Positions 46,796 through 56,375 of a stretch of DNA of 64,000 bases are shown one piece after another. Source of the stretch: Scytonematopsis contorta HA4267-MV1 (GTDB taxonomy: Bacteria; Cyanobacteriota; Cyanobacteriia; Cyanobacteriales; Nostocaceae); the NCBI GenBank assembly GCA_019359035.1, contig JAHHIC010000013.1:62001-126000 (forward strand), in the 5' to 3' direction. Numbering within the stretch: the stretch's first letter is position 1; each line of letters starts with the position of its first letter. Position numbers and translations under genes: made by a program. A model generated the notes under the pieces. It had not been told where the DNA came from, made no database searches, and saw only the letters and a program-made list of their open reading frames with translations.

Positions 46796-48985
46796 ATGCA
46801 CAAGAACACACTTGCTGGACGTTACGAAATTATTAGCCACTTGGGGGGCGGAGGATTTGGTCAAACCTTTGTCGCGAATGATACTCAATTGCCTGGTACT
46901 CCTCAGTGTGTGGTCAAGAAGCTAAAGCCGCAAGCTAGCGACCCGGAAACATTACAAACATCTAGGCGTTTATTTGACACGGAAGCTCAAGTCCTTTATC
47001 GTCTAGGTACTAACAAAAATATTCCTCAATTATTAGCTTACTTCGAGGAAAATCAAGAATTTTATCTTGTACAGGAATTTATTGTTGGACACGACCTCAG
47101 TCAAGAATTAACACCGGGGAAAGTCCTGAGTCAAGAGGATGTTATTACACTTGTGGTAGAAATTTTGGAGATTTTAGAATTTGTCCACGAGCAAAACGTA
47201 ATTCATCGCGATATTAACCCACGAAATATACTCAGACGCGACAAAGATGGTAAATTAGTTCTTATTGATTTTGGTGCGGTCAAACAAATTTCTACTCAGG
47301 TTGTTACCCCCCAAGGAAAATCCAAGTTTACGGTTGCTATTGGGACTCCAGGATATACCCCTAGCGAACAAGCAAACGGCAATCCCAGATTTAGTAGCGA
47401 TATTTATGCTGTGGGAATTATTGCAATTCAAGCGTTAACGGGATTACCTCCAGAACAACTGACGAAGGATGTTGATACTGATGAAATCGTTTGGCAAAAT
47501 CAAGCTCAAGTGGATACAGATTTAGCTGCAATTATCGATAAAATGGTGCGTTACGATTTTCGGCAACGTTACCCTTCAGCTAAGGAAGTTTTGCAAGCAC
47601 TAAAGGAGTTAAAAGCTCCCAATCCCAGTACCGTCGCTTTAATTAATCCACAGCCAGTTAATTCTCTCAATAAAATTAAAATTCGTAAATTTAACCCGAA
47701 AAAATTGCTGTTAGGCTTTACCTTACTAGGTTTAGGGGCAATAGCTTCAGTTTTTACTTTTAATGCAGTTAATTCAGTCAATGCTACTGGTTTATATAAC
47801 CAAGCAAATACTCTACAGGATTTGCAGCGCTATAAGGAAGCACTTGCTATATACGAAAAAGCACTGGAAATTAGACCAGATTATGCCCAAGCTTTGAATG
47901 GTCAAGGTAAAACATTATATAAATTAAATAGAGATAAAGAAGCGCTTGCTGCTTATGATAAAGCAATCCAAATCCAACCCGATTACTTAGAAGCTTGGAT
48001 GGGACGTGGTTTGGCTCTAAATGATTTGCAGCGTTATACTGAGGCTGTTTCTTCTTTTGATAAAGCTTTAGAATTAGAAAATAATTCCCCAGATGTTTGG
48101 AATGCTAGGGGTAATGCTTTAAGTAGTTTAAAACGATATGACGATGCTATAAAATCTTTTGATAAAGCCATTGAATTCAGAAAAGACTTTCATGAAGCAT
48201 GGTATAATAAAGGTTTGGTACTGCATAGTTTAAAACGCTATGATGAAGCTATTGCAGCCTATGATAAAACTATAGAAATTAAACCAAGTTATGAAAAAGC
48301 TTGGTATAATCGCGGAAATGCGTTGGTTAATTTGCAGCGTTATCAAGATGCATTTAATGCTTACGATAAGGCTGTGCAATATAAGCCAGATTATTACCAA
48401 GCTTGGTCTTCTAGAAGCAATGTTTTAATTACTTTGCAACGCTACCCAGAAGCAGTAGAATCTTTTAGTCAAGTAGTTAAATATAATCCTAGTAGCTCTC
48501 AAGCATGGTCTAGTCGTGGTTGGGCACTACATCAAGTCAAACGTTACGAAGAAGCAGTCGAATCTTATAATAAATCGATTGAACTCAGACGTAATAATTA
48601 TTTGGTTTGGTATAATCGGGGAAATTCACTTTTTATTTTGAATCGATATCAAGATGCTCTAAATTCCTATGATAGAGCAATTCGTTATCGGAATAACCAT
48701 CCAGAAAGTTGGTTTTCTAAAGGTAATGTTTTATTGAGTTTAAAGCGCTATCAAGAAGCTATTAAATCTTATGACCGCGCAATTAAGTTAAAGCCAGATT
48801 ATCAACAAGCAATTAATGCTCGCAATGAAGCACAAAATGCCTTGAATTCACAAAATTCAGTTGAATTCAAAGTTAACCGAACTCTTCCTAATACATCATC
48901 TCCTAATACATCAGCAAATTCAACCCCATCAGCACAAAATCCTAATTCTTCTCCACCTGCTGTTGTTGTACCAATAGTTCCTTAA
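46796..48985 (+). CDS. Serine/threonine kinase with TPR repeats
   Basis: A 729-residue Hanks-type kinase. The kinase domain (about 9-270) has a glycine loop LGGGGFGQTF, ATP-binding lysine in CVVKKL, catalytic loop VIHRDINPRN and DFGAVKQ, with APE region TPSEQANG. The catalytic-loop lysine (HRDxKPxN) is Asn here. A linker and one membrane helix (KLLLGFTLLGLGAIASVFTF, about 303-325) are followed by about ten TPR units (NALVNLQRYQDAFNAYDKAV type, about 330-680) and a Pro/Ser/Asn-rich tail. The TPR part probably sits outside the membrane and binds partners. Alone in its transcription unit. Confidence 0.92.
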   Translation: MHKNTLAGRYEIISHLGGGGFGQTFVANDTQLPGTPQCVVKKLKPQASDPETLQTSRRLFDTEAQVLYRLGTNKNIPQLLAYFEENQEFYLVQEFIVGHDLSQELTPGKVLSQEDVITLVVEILEILEFVHEQNVIHRDINPRNILRRDKDGKLVLIDFGAVKQISTQVVTPQGKSKFTVAIGTPGYTPSEQANGNPRFSSDIYAVGIIAIQALTGLPPEQLTKDVDTDEIVWQNQAQVDTDLAAIIDKMVRYDFRQRYPSAKEVLQALKELKAPNPSTVALINPQPVNSLNKIKIRKFNPKKLLLGFTLLGLGAIASVFTFNAVNSVNATGLYNQANTLQDLQRYKEALAIYEKALEIRPDYAQALNGQGKTLYKLNRDKEALAAYDKAIQIQPDYLEAWMGRGLALNDLQRYTEAVSSFDKALELENNSPDVWNARGNALSSLKRYDDAIKSFDKAIEFRKDFHEAWYNKGLVLHSLKRYDEAIAAYDKTIEIKPSYEKAWYNRGNALVNLQRYQDAFNAYDKAVQYKPDYYQAWSSRSNVLITLQRYPEAVESFSQVVKYNPSSSQAWSSRGWALHQVKRYEEAVESYNKSIELRRNNYLVWYNRGNSLFILNRYQDALNSYDRAIRYRNNHPESWFSKGNVLLSLKRYQEAIKSYDRAIKLKPDYQQAINARNEAQNALNSQNSVEFKVNRTLPNTSSPNTSANSTPSAQNPNSSPPAVVVPIVP

Positions 48986-49324
48986 TTGTTGGTTATATAT
49001 ATTATCAAATAAAAGTTTTTTTGTCAACGGTATATATAAAATGTATACCTTTTGTATAGCTTTGGCTAATCTTTAAGAAAGATATTGCTTCTTCATATTA
49101 TCTGTATAAAAATTCTTTTAATTTACTGTTAATTTCATAATTAAGTTAAAAAGAAAAGCGCTACCTAATATATACTAGAAACAATTTATACCATTTGTTG
49201 CCGAGGGCAACTGATACTAGTGCATCTACTGTTGTGGTTTGACTAATTTAGTTTGACTGAGCATTTAAAATCAACTTGTCGTTCAAAACAATTTATAAAC
49301 ATAACTAGCCATAAAGCAGAATAT

Positions 49325-50611
49325 ATGGAATACTCATACCGACTTTCACCCTTACAACAAGGAATGCTCTTCAATAGTTTGTATGCTCAACAATCTGGAG
49401 TGGATATAGAACAGATAATTTTTTTGATACAAGAAAAACTCAATATTTCAGCACTTCAACAAGCGTGGAACAGAGTCACAAAAAGGCATCCGGTATTAAG
49501 AACGAGCTTTGATTGGCAAAGCAACAATAGGGAACCACTACAATGGGTACATCGACAAGTGGAAATTCCTTGGGAACTGCAAGATTGGTGTGGTTTGTCG
49601 GACGAAGAGCAATCGGCAAAACTAGAAGCTTATCTTCAATGCGACCGTACACTTGATTTTGATTTAAATATACCGCCATTGATGCGTCTAGCATTGTTTA
49701 AAGTTAGCGAATCTTCCTACCAGTTAGTTTGGACTTTTCATCATGCGATATTAGATGGTCGGTCTTTTACTATAGTTTTGGAAGAAGTCTTCAAATTTTA
49801 CGATGCTTTCTGTTGTGGAAAGGACTTATATCTCCCACAACCTCCTTCTTATCAAGACCATATTCAATGGCTACAGCAACAAGATTGGTCTAAATCTGAA
49901 GACTATTGGCGAAAATTACTTAAAGGCTTTAGCGCTCCAACTCCTTTATTAGTAGATACAATCCCTAGTGACAAAAGCGGTTTTGGACAGCAAGAAATCC
50001 GACTATCAAAGAAAATAACTCAGATGTTGGAGTCCTTAGCACAAGAACATCAAATAACTCTTAATACTATTGTGCAGGGTGCTTGGGCTTTGTTGCTCAG
50101 TCGCTATAGCGGTGAAACTGATGTTGTTTTTGGTGCAACTAGAGCTTGTCGTCATTCATCTGTAGCTGGTTCGGAGTCGATGGTGGGATTATTAATCAAT
50201 ACTCTACCAGTACGCTTCTGTGTATCACCCGATAAATCACTTATACCTTGGCTTAAAGAATTGCGGTCGCAATGGGTTGAGTTGCGAAATTACGAGCATA
50301 CTCCTTTATACAATATTCAAAGTTGCAGCGAGATGACCGTAAACACACCATTATTTAACAGTATCGTGGTGTTTGAAAATCAAGACTTAAATACTGTCTT
50401 GCAATCTCGTGGTAGCAGATGGAAAAATTTGCATTTTCGGCTGGAAGAGCAGACTAACTTTCCCTTAACATTGCTTGCTTACGGGGGTCAGAACTTGTTC
50501 TCAAGCTCAAATATGACCAGCAAAGTTTTAATGATACCAAAATTTCGCGAATGCTGGGACATCTTCAAACTTTATTATCAAGCATCGCTGTTGAACCTTG
50601 GCAAAATCTAG
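49325..50611 (+). CDS. NRPS condensation domain, 5' part of a frameshifted module
   Basis: A condensation domain (peptide-bond-forming) of about 420 residues. The start is placed at the ATG at 49325 (MEYSYRLSPLQQGMLFNSLY), the normal opening; a TTG at 49253 would add 24 residues. The active site HHAILDG (His163, His164 from the TTG count), RHSSVAGSESMVGLLINTLP and NTPLFNSIVVFEN are all present. After LTLLAYGG the frame is lost. Adding one G to the run at 50483-50487 restores SELVLKLKYDQQSFNDTKIS and fuses it to the next frame. As encoded it ends in a nonsense tail (QNLFSSSNMTSK...). Confidence 0.88.
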   Translation: MEYSYRLSPLQQGMLFNSLYAQQSGVDIEQIIFLIQEKLNISALQQAWNRVTKRHPVLRTSFDWQSNNREPLQWVHRQVEIPWELQDWCGLSDEEQSAKLEAYLQCDRTLDFDLNIPPLMRLALFKVSESSYQLVWTFHHAILDGRSFTIVLEEVFKFYDAFCCGKDLYLPQPPSYQDHIQWLQQQDWSKSEDYWRKLLKGFSAPTPLLVDTIPSDKSGFGQQEIRLSKKITQMLESLAQEHQITLNTIVQGAWALLLSRYSGETDVVFGATRACRHSSVAGSESMVGLLINTLPVRFCVSPDKSLIPWLKELRSQWVELRNYEHTPLYNIQSCSEMTVNTPLFNSIVVFENQDLNTVLQSRGSRWKNLHFRLEEQTNFPLTLLAYGGQNLFSSSNMTSKVLMIPKFRECWDIFKLYYQASLLNLGKI

Positions 50612-53481
50612 GAGAATTACCACTGTTAACAGTAGATGAACGGTATCAAATGCTGATGGAGTGGAATCAGACAGAAACCGACTATAATAGACAACTTTGC
50701 ATCCATCAGCTATTTGAATTGCAAGTAGAAAAAACACCAGATGCTATTGCCGTCGTTTTTGACAATCAGCAACTAACCTACCGAGAACTAAACTGTAAAG
50801 CAAACCAGTTAGCACATCACCTCAAGCAACTAGGAGTAAAAGCAGGTGTATTAGTTGCGGTTTATATGGAACGCTCATTAGAGATGATTCCAGCAGTCCT
50901 AGGAATACTTAAAGCTGGTGGTGCTTATGTACCCTTAGAACCAAGTTTCCCTCAAGCACGCATTCAATTACTTCTTTCCTCCCTAGGAATTAATTGCATA
51001 GTCACGCAAACTACTCTGTTGTCTAATATTCAACAGCTAGAATCCCAGCTTCCCCAACTACAGCACTTAATTTGTTTAGATGAATCTATTGGGGAATCAT
51101 ATGGCAATGTAAAAGTATGGAATAGTAGCATATTAGAATTACTCTCAACAGAAAATTTAGTTTTATCAGGAAGCTCAGATGATACTGCTTATGTAATTTT
51201 TACATCTGGTTCTACAGGAACACCCAAAGGAGTTGTTGTTCGTCATCAACCCGTCATTAACCTGATTGAATGGGTTAACAAGACATTTAAAGTGAATGAA
51301 ACAGATAGGGTTTTGTTTATAACATCTTTATGTTTTGACCTATCAGTTTATGACATTTTTGGTCTTCTTGCAGCAGGTGGTTCCATTCGAGTTGTGTCTA
51401 AGCATGATATTCGCGAACCGGAAAATTTATTACACATCCTTTGTCACGAACCAATCACATTTTGGGATTCAGCTCCACCAGCACTGCAACAACTAGCTCC
51501 TCTGTTCCCTCAAGTTGCAGCTACTAATCCACAACTAAGACTAGTCTTTATGAGTGGTGATTGGATACCTGTAACACTACCTGACCAGCTAAAAACCACT
51601 TTTCCTGGTGTGGAAGTAATTAGTCTGGGGGGAGCCACAGAAGCAACAGTATGGTCTAATTACTATCCAATAGAGAAAGTCGAACCTCATTGGGTCAGTA
51701 TCCCCTATGGTAAACCAATTCAAAATGCAAAATATTACATCCTTGATTCTTATCTCAATCCCTGTCCTGTTGGTGTAACTGGAGAGCTATATATCGGTGG
51801 AGAATGTCTTGCTTCTGGCTATTTAAATCAAATTGAACTAACTGCACAAAAATTTATTCCTAACCCCTTTATAAAAGGTGAAGTTAGAAGAACAAAAGAT
51901 GAGATAAAAGATGATATAAAAAATTCACTTGAGAGTTTAGAAAAACTCTATAAAACAGGTGACTTAGCCCGTTATCAAGGAGATGGAAACATTGAATTTC
52001 TTGGTCGAATTGACCACCAAGTAAAGATTCGTGGTTTCCGCATCGAACTAGGAGAAATTGAGACTGTCCTTGCACAACACAAATCTGTACAAGAAGCAGT
52101 AGTAATGGCACGGGAAGATGAGCCAGGAAATAAACGACTGGTGGCATATGTTGTAGTAAATCAGCAATCTGCACCTTCAATGAAGGAATTGCGACGTTTT
52201 CTGCAAGAGAAATTGCCAGAATACATGATACCTTCTGTCTTTATGACGATTGAGCATATCCCATTAACACAAAATGCTAAAGTAGACCGTCGTGCATTAC
52301 CTGTTCCCGACCAAATAAGACAAGATTTTGAAAAAGACTATGAAAAAGTTTTTATCGCTCCGACTAATAGGGTAGAACAGCAATTGAAAGAAATTTGGGA
52401 AGAAGTTTTGGGTGTACAACCGATTGGAATTACTGATAATTTCTTTGATTTAGGAGGACATTCAATCCTAGCAGTGAAATTATTTGCACAAGTAGAAAAA
52501 ATATTTGCTCAAAAACTTCCCCTAGCTACCCTGTTTCAAGCTCCGACAATCGAACAATTAGCGATTATTCTCAATCAACAAAATAATATTTCTTGGTCTT
52601 CTTTAGTACCTATCCAAGCTGGTAGTAGCGATAGTAGTAGCATTAAAACTCCTTTATTTTTTATTCACGCACTTGGTGGAAATGTGATTGGTTACCAAAC
52701 CTTAGTTCGCTACCTGGGTTCTGAACAACCTATTTACGGACTGCAAGCACAAGGACTTGATGGTAAACAAGCCCTTCACAGTAGCGTTGAGGAGATGGCA
52801 TCTCACTACATTCAAGAAATACGAACAGTTCAACCCAATGGTTCTTATTTGTTGGCAGGTTTCTCTAGTGGAGGGACAATTGCTTTTGAGATGGCTCGGC
52901 AGTTAGTTGCTCAAGGTGAAAAGGTAGACCTACTCGCAATGTTTGATACCTACTCTCCCGAACTGTATATTAGTCAACCCTCGCGATTTCGTACAGTTTA
53001 TGCTTACTTACGTACTCTACTACAATTATCTCTGCGAGATAAATATGATTATGCTCTGGCTAAACTAGATTGGTTTCAGGCTGCTATTACTGGTAAACCT
53101 AGCAGCAAATATGATTTGTGGTGTGACCAGAGTGTTTCTGAAGATTCAAACCCATATAATATGGAGTTTATCGAGGCTATGAAGCAGACGACAATGGCGA
53201 ACTATTCACCACAACCTTATTCTGGACAGGTAACTCTATTTACTACCAAAGAAGTTTTGAGATGGTGTCAGTATGTAAACCACCGAGGTTGGAAGGATTT
53301 CGCTAGGGAAGGAATAGAAATTCACGAAGTACCTGGGACACATTTAGGTATGCTCGGTGAGCCAAATGTCGAAGTTTTAGCTCAAAAATTGATGATTTGC
53401 TTAGAGAATGTTGCTTCATACGCAAAGTTGACAAAAAGACCTCTCTCCAAACCTCTCCTTGTGTCCGGGGAAAGGCTGTAA
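50551..53481 (+). CDS. NRPS adenylation-PCP-thioesterase, 3' part of the module
   Basis: A 976-residue frame. The adenylation domain (about 40-560) shows LKAGGAYVPLEP, YVIFTSGSTGTPKGV, CFDLSVYDIFG, LGGATEATVWSNYYPIE, YKTGDLARY and LTQNAKVDRRALP. The carrier domain has FFDLGGHSILAV with phosphopantetheine Ser638. The thioesterase (about 690-960) has GFSSGGTIAF with Ser773 and a final EVPGTHLGML containing the His. The pocket residues begin D-L-Y, as in Cys-type codes, but the rest does not match a code I know, so the substrate is open. Condensation first and thioesterase last makes a terminal module that releases the product. The 61-bp overlap with the upstream frame reflects the frameshift. 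Confidence 0.9.
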   Translation: MLGHLQTLLSSIAVEPWQNLGELPLLTVDERYQMLMEWNQTETDYNRQLCIHQLFELQVEKTPDAIAVVFDNQQLTYRELNCKANQLAHHLKQLGVKAGVLVAVYMERSLEMIPAVLGILKAGGAYVPLEPSFPQARIQLLLSSLGINCIVTQTTLLSNIQQLESQLPQLQHLICLDESIGESYGNVKVWNSSILELLSTENLVLSGSSDDTAYVIFTSGSTGTPKGVVVRHQPVINLIEWVNKTFKVNETDRVLFITSLCFDLSVYDIFGLLAAGGSIRVVSKHDIREPENLLHILCHEPITFWDSAPPALQQLAPLFPQVAATNPQLRLVFMSGDWIPVTLPDQLKTTFPGVEVISLGGATEATVWSNYYPIEKVEPHWVSIPYGKPIQNAKYYILDSYLNPCPVGVTGELYIGGECLASGYLNQIELTAQKFIPNPFIKGEVRRTKDEIKDDIKNSLESLEKLYKTGDLARYQGDGNIEFLGRIDHQVKIRGFRIELGEIETVLAQHKSVQEAVVMAREDEPGNKRLVAYVVVNQQSAPSMKELRRFLQEKLPEYMIPSVFMTIEHIPLTQNAKVDRRALPVPDQIRQDFEKDYEKVFIAPTNRVEQQLKEIWEEVLGVQPIGITDNFFDLGGHSILAVKLFAQVEKIFAQKLPLATLFQAPTIEQLAIILNQQNNISWSSLVPIQAGSSDSSSIKTPLFFIHALGGNVIGYQTLVRYLGSEQPIYGLQAQGLDGKQALHSSVEEMASHYIQEIRTVQPNGSYLLAGFSSGGTIAFEMARQLVAQGEKVDLLAMFDTYSPELYISQPSRFRTVYAYLRTLLQLSLRDKYDYALAKLDWFQAAITGKPSSKYDLWCDQSVSEDSNPYNMEFIEAMKQTTMANYSPQPYSGQVTLFTTKEVLRWCQYVNHRGWKDFAREGIEIHEVPGTHLGMLGEPNVEVLAQKLMICLENVASYAKLTKRPLSKPLLVSGERL

Positions 53482-53591
53482 TATTCTTTATTAAGAAAAT
53501 TTAACTTGTGTAGGTTTCTGCTGCTTTTCTTTTAACTGCGAACCGCAAACAACTATCAATACTGCGAAGGTTTTGCTTAAAAAGTAGACAA

Positions 53592-53651
53592 TACGTAGGT
53601 TGGGTTGAGGCACGTTCGCGTAGCGTCCGCTTCGGATAACCCAACCTACAA
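53592..53651. repeat. Dispersed inverted repeat ACGTAGGTTGGGTTGAGG...
   Basis: ACGTAGGTTGGGTTGAGGCA ... GGATAACCCAACCTACA. It is the same family as 34996-35094. It lies after the NRPS and may end its transcript. Confidence 0.7.
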
Positions 53652-53730
53652 ATTTTCTTAACCGAGCAGTATTGAAACAACTATGGGTAGTTCTAAAATT
53701 TGGCGATTTTTTAGAACCACCTGTCTTTTG

Positions 53731-54105
53731 CTACTGATTCAGGACGTCTTTTTTATGTTGGGGAGCAGCAGCGACCGCCGCAACTGAAGCTCGGAGTTCT
53801 TCGGAAACCCCCATTTCTTTTAAGGTTTCCATTAAATCCTCTGCGACTGCATCAAAGTGTTCGCTACGTAAACCATGCTTTTCCACCAATTCTTTGTGAG
53901 CTTCTCGCATGTAGCGACCATCATATTTATCTGTCCCACCAAAAGCGTAGGTGAGAAAAGCTTTCTGGTGTGCCCGTTGCTTCACCATATCCACATTTGC
54001 GAAAAAATGCTTGATTCGGTCATCCTGCAAAACTCGCTCGTAGAATTTCTCAACTGCTAAGTCAATAGCAGCAGTACCACCAAGTTTGTCAAATAAACTT
54101 ACCAT
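53731..54105 (-). CDS. glbN: Truncated haemoglobin, group I (GlbN-like)
   Basis: A 124-residue 2-over-2 globin: SLFDKLGGTAAIDLAVEKFY, DDRIKHFFANVDMVKQRAHQ (distal residues), FLTYAFGGTDKYDGRYMREA and the proximal His in AHKELVEKHGLRSEHFDAV. Cyanobacterial GlbN proteins bind O2 and NO and have been linked to nitrogen metabolism and microaerobic respiration. The C-terminus is slightly long (AAPQHKKDVLNQ). An isolated gene with GGGGAA upstream of its start. Confidence 0.92.
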   Translation of the reverse strand: MVSLFDKLGGTAAIDLAVEKFYERVLQDDRIKHFFANVDMVKQRAHQKAFLTYAFGGTDKYDGRYMREAHKELVEKHGLRSEHFDAVAEDLMETLKEMGVSEELRASVAAVAAAPQHKKDVLNQ

Positions 54106-54190
54106 AATATTCCCCTGATTAATCTCAAATTATGGTTATTTAATACTTATACTTATTGTATTACTCTAGTAAAGAAGGAGTACATAGAAG

Positions 54191-54766
54191 ATGGGGAAAG
54201 GGAGGCTAGAAGCGTTTAGTGATGGTGTAATAGCTATTATTATCACCATCATGGTACTAGAAATAAAAGTACCACATGGGTCTGACTTAGCTGCACTGCG
54301 TCCATTAATCCCAGTATTCCTAAGCTACGTGCTTAGTTTTATTTACCTCGGTATTTACTGGAATAACCATCATCATCTGTTACAAGCGGTTCGACATGTT
54401 AATGGAAATATCCTGTGGGCTAACTTGCATCTGCTGTTTTGGTTATCATTAATTCCCTTCGCTACGGGATGGATGGGTGAGAATAACTTTGCTGCAATAC
54501 CAGTTGCACTTTATGGCGTAATACTATTTTTTGCCGCGCTCGCTTATTTTATTCTTACTCGTATCCTCATTGCTTATCATGGTAAAGATTCTGCCTTAGC
54601 AGCCGCACTCGGTCGAGATTTCAAGGGCAAAATATCAATAATATTTTATACCTTGGCAATTTTACTTTCTTTTGTTAACTCATGGTTTTCCTGTGGACTT
54701 TACGTTTTGGTTGCAGTCATGTGGCTCATTCCCGACCGTCGCATTGAGAGGACTTTAACTACTTAA
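54191..54766 (+). CDS. TMEM175/DUF1211-family potassium channel-like protein
   Basis: A 191-residue, six-helix membrane protein. It begins with the family signature RLEAFSDGVIAIIITIMVLE, in which the first helix lines the pore, followed by LIPVFLSYVLSFIYLGIYWN NHH-type segment, LLFWLSLIPFATGWM and three further helices. Bacterial members form tetrameric K+ channels without a classical selectivity filter. The start has an AAGGAG site 11 bases upstream. No operon partners are evident. Confidence 0.87.
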   Translation: MGKGRLEAFSDGVIAIIITIMVLEIKVPHGSDLAALRPLIPVFLSYVLSFIYLGIYWNNHHHLLQAVRHVNGNILWANLHLLFWLSLIPFATGWMGENNFAAIPVALYGVILFFAALAYFILTRILIAYHGKDSALAAALGRDFKGKISIIFYTLAILLSFVNSWFSCGLYVLVAVMWLIPDRRIERTLTT

Positions 54767-54841
54767 GCTGAGCAATAAGTTTAATTGTGCTTCATTCAAA
54801 CCTAAAATTAAATTAAGATGCTGTAAACACAAGGTGAGATA

Positions 54842-55039
54842 ATGACAATTAAAGAACAAATTACACAAGAAATAGAAAAATTACCAGAACCTTTATTGCA
54901 GGAAATTTTAGATTTTGTCCAGTTTTTGCAAACCAAGCATCAGGCACGAGAAATACGAGAAATCACTATTATGAGTGAATCATCCCTACAAAAAGATTGG
55001 TTAAGACCAGAGGAAGATGCTGTATGGAAGAATTTGTAA
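54842..55039 (+). CDS. DUF2281-like antitoxin
   Basis: A 65-residue protein, MTIKEQITQEIEKLPEPLLQ followed by EILDFVQFLQTKHQ, the DUF2281 antitoxin pattern. The C-terminus (SLQKDWLRPEEDAVWKNL) is the part that usually contacts a MazF/PemK toxin. The toxin frame overlaps its end by 16 bp but is broken, so this is an orphan antitoxin. Confidence 0.78.
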   Translation: MTIKEQITQEIEKLPEPLLQEILDFVQFLQTKHQAREIREITIMSESSLQKDWLRPEEDAVWKNL

Positions 55040-55140
55040 GAGGAGATGTTGTTATTGTTCCATTTCCATTCTCCGATTGAAGTCAAACATTTAAGTCAAG
55101 CAAAAGGTAGACCAGCTTTAGTGATTAAAATTGTTTACCT
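55024..55140 (+). pseudogene. MazF/PemK-type toxin remnant
   Basis: From ATG 55024 the frame reads MEEFVRGDVVIVPFPFSD and stops. A second frame then reads HLSQAKGRPALVIKI and stops at 55141. Together they are the first 30 or so residues of a MazF-type RNase. A short near-duplication (TTGAAGTCAAACAT/TTAAGTCAAGCA) separates them, suggesting slippage. The C-terminal two thirds are gone. Confidence 0.78.
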
Positions 55141-55147
55141 TTAAGAG

Positions 55148-55783
55148 TTATGGGATAATAATTTCACCAATACGCTTGATAATTTGGAAAACACTATATA
55201 GTTCTTTTGCCGATGTAAACGGAGCAAAAACTCTTGAAAGGTCATACTGAGGTATATTTGTTTGAGTTACTTTGACAAATAAAATGTCGTCCCCATTTGT
55301 CAGCATACCAAATACAGGTTTATCGGGGTGAGGATTAGCCATTAAATAAGCAAGACCTTGGGGTAATGCAGACCAAACCGAAAGAGTTGTTTTTTTAGAC
55401 TCTAACACCATAACCCAAAACTGATTTTGCAGAACTAAAACATCAATACGGCCACGTAATATTTCCTCCCCATCATCCAGTACCAGTTCCACTGATGATT
55501 CAGCCTTAATTCTAAAAGGTGGGTCATAAAATCCAGCAAGTGCAAGTATTGGTGATACTAATAACAGCATAACTGTACCCTCCAGCAAATCACCTTCAGA
55601 ACGGTGATAAAGATATCTACGTCTTACAACATCTAAAGAAACTTTTTCCTCGTCGGTAATTTCTGGTAATGCTTCATACCATTCTGGGAAAAACTGGTCA
55701 TTTTCAATACGAGTGAGACCAAATCGGTTTTCTGCATCCGTCAAGCTAGTAATTGCTTCTGTAATTGCTAATGTTCGTATCAT
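55148..55783 (-). CDS. Restriction-endonuclease-like PD-(D/E)XK protein
   Basis: A 211-residue protein of a cyanobacterial family usually named restriction endonuclease subunit R-like. The core is ILRGRIDVLVLQNQFWVMVL followed by ESKK, giving the Asp...Glu-x-Lys of PD-(D/E)XK. EGDLLEGTVMLLLVSPIL is the N-terminal helix. There are no helicase or specificity domains, so it is not a type I HsdR. It is solitary, convergent with the toxin remnant. Function unknown. Confidence 0.72.
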   Translation of the reverse strand: MIRTLAITEAITSLTDAENRFGLTRIENDQFFPEWYEALPEITDEEKVSLDVVRRRYLYHRSEGDLLEGTVMLLLVSPILALAGFYDPPFRIKAESSVELVLDDGEEILRGRIDVLVLQNQFWVMVLESKKTTLSVWSALPQGLAYLMANPHPDKPVFGMLTNGDDILFVKVTQTNIPQYDLSRVFAPFTSAKELYSVFQIIKRIGEIIIP

Positions 55784-56016
55784 GGGGTTTGGAATTTGTG
55801 ATTTTAGTTTGAATAAATAGCTTGCTAAAAAATAAGCATACTTTTACTGTATAAAAACATCACTTATGTTTGAAAATTTATACAATAAAAATTAAGTATT
55901 TTTGTACAGTGTATATTTTTGGGAAAGGTTTTATTAATTATTAGATTGTTATTATGATATATTTAGCCTTGATTTAAGCATGTAGTACTGCTCATAAAAG
56001 ACGATAAAATTTTTTC

Positions 56017-56226
56017 ATGTTTGATAACACCTGTAAGTTTTTGGCAGAAAATTTTCCTAGTGATTTCGCTACTTGGTTATTAGGTAAACCAATAACCTTG
56101 ACTAAATTGAGTCCCAAAGAACTCTCCCTCGAACCTTCTGTTGAATTAGTTGTAGAATATACTGGCTTAACGCTTGATGTAGTTCAACAATTACAAACAT
56201 CCCAATCAGAAAGTAAAGAAGAGTAA
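56017..56226 (+). pseudogene. Internally deleted Rpn-family protein
   Basis: The first 40 residues, MFDNTCKFLAENFPSDFATW then LLGKPITLTKLSPKELSLEP, are the conserved start of a cyanobacterial Rpn-type nuclease, which normally continues into IRADSLILLQ and the catalytic region. Here EP is followed directly by a C-terminal-like SVELVVEYTGLTLDVVQQLQ. The nuclease core is missing, so this is an in-frame deletion remnant of 69 codons. Confidence 0.68.
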
Positions 56227-56252
56227 ATACAAAGCACCAATTTGATATCAAT

Positions 56253-56284
56253 ACTCTTGTGGGGTGGGCATCCTTGCCCGCCCA
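56253..56284. repeat. Dispersed hairpin repeat copy
   Basis: ACTCTTGTGGGGTGGGCATC followed by CTTGCCCGCCCA. It runs directly into the 26-bp tandem repeat that follows. Confidence 0.85.
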
Positions 56285-56358
56285 ATTATATTTCACCCAC
56301 CTGAATTCCAATTATATTTCACTCACCTGAATTCCAATTATACTTAACTTACCTGAAA
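56282..56358. repeat. Three tandem copies of a 26-bp unit
   Basis: CCAATTATATTTCACCCACC then TGAATT, repeated at 56282, 56308 and 56334 with a few changes in the third copy. It lies in the spacer before the SDR gene's stop. Confidence 0.85.
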
Positions 56359-56375
56359 TCCCTTATATAACAAAT

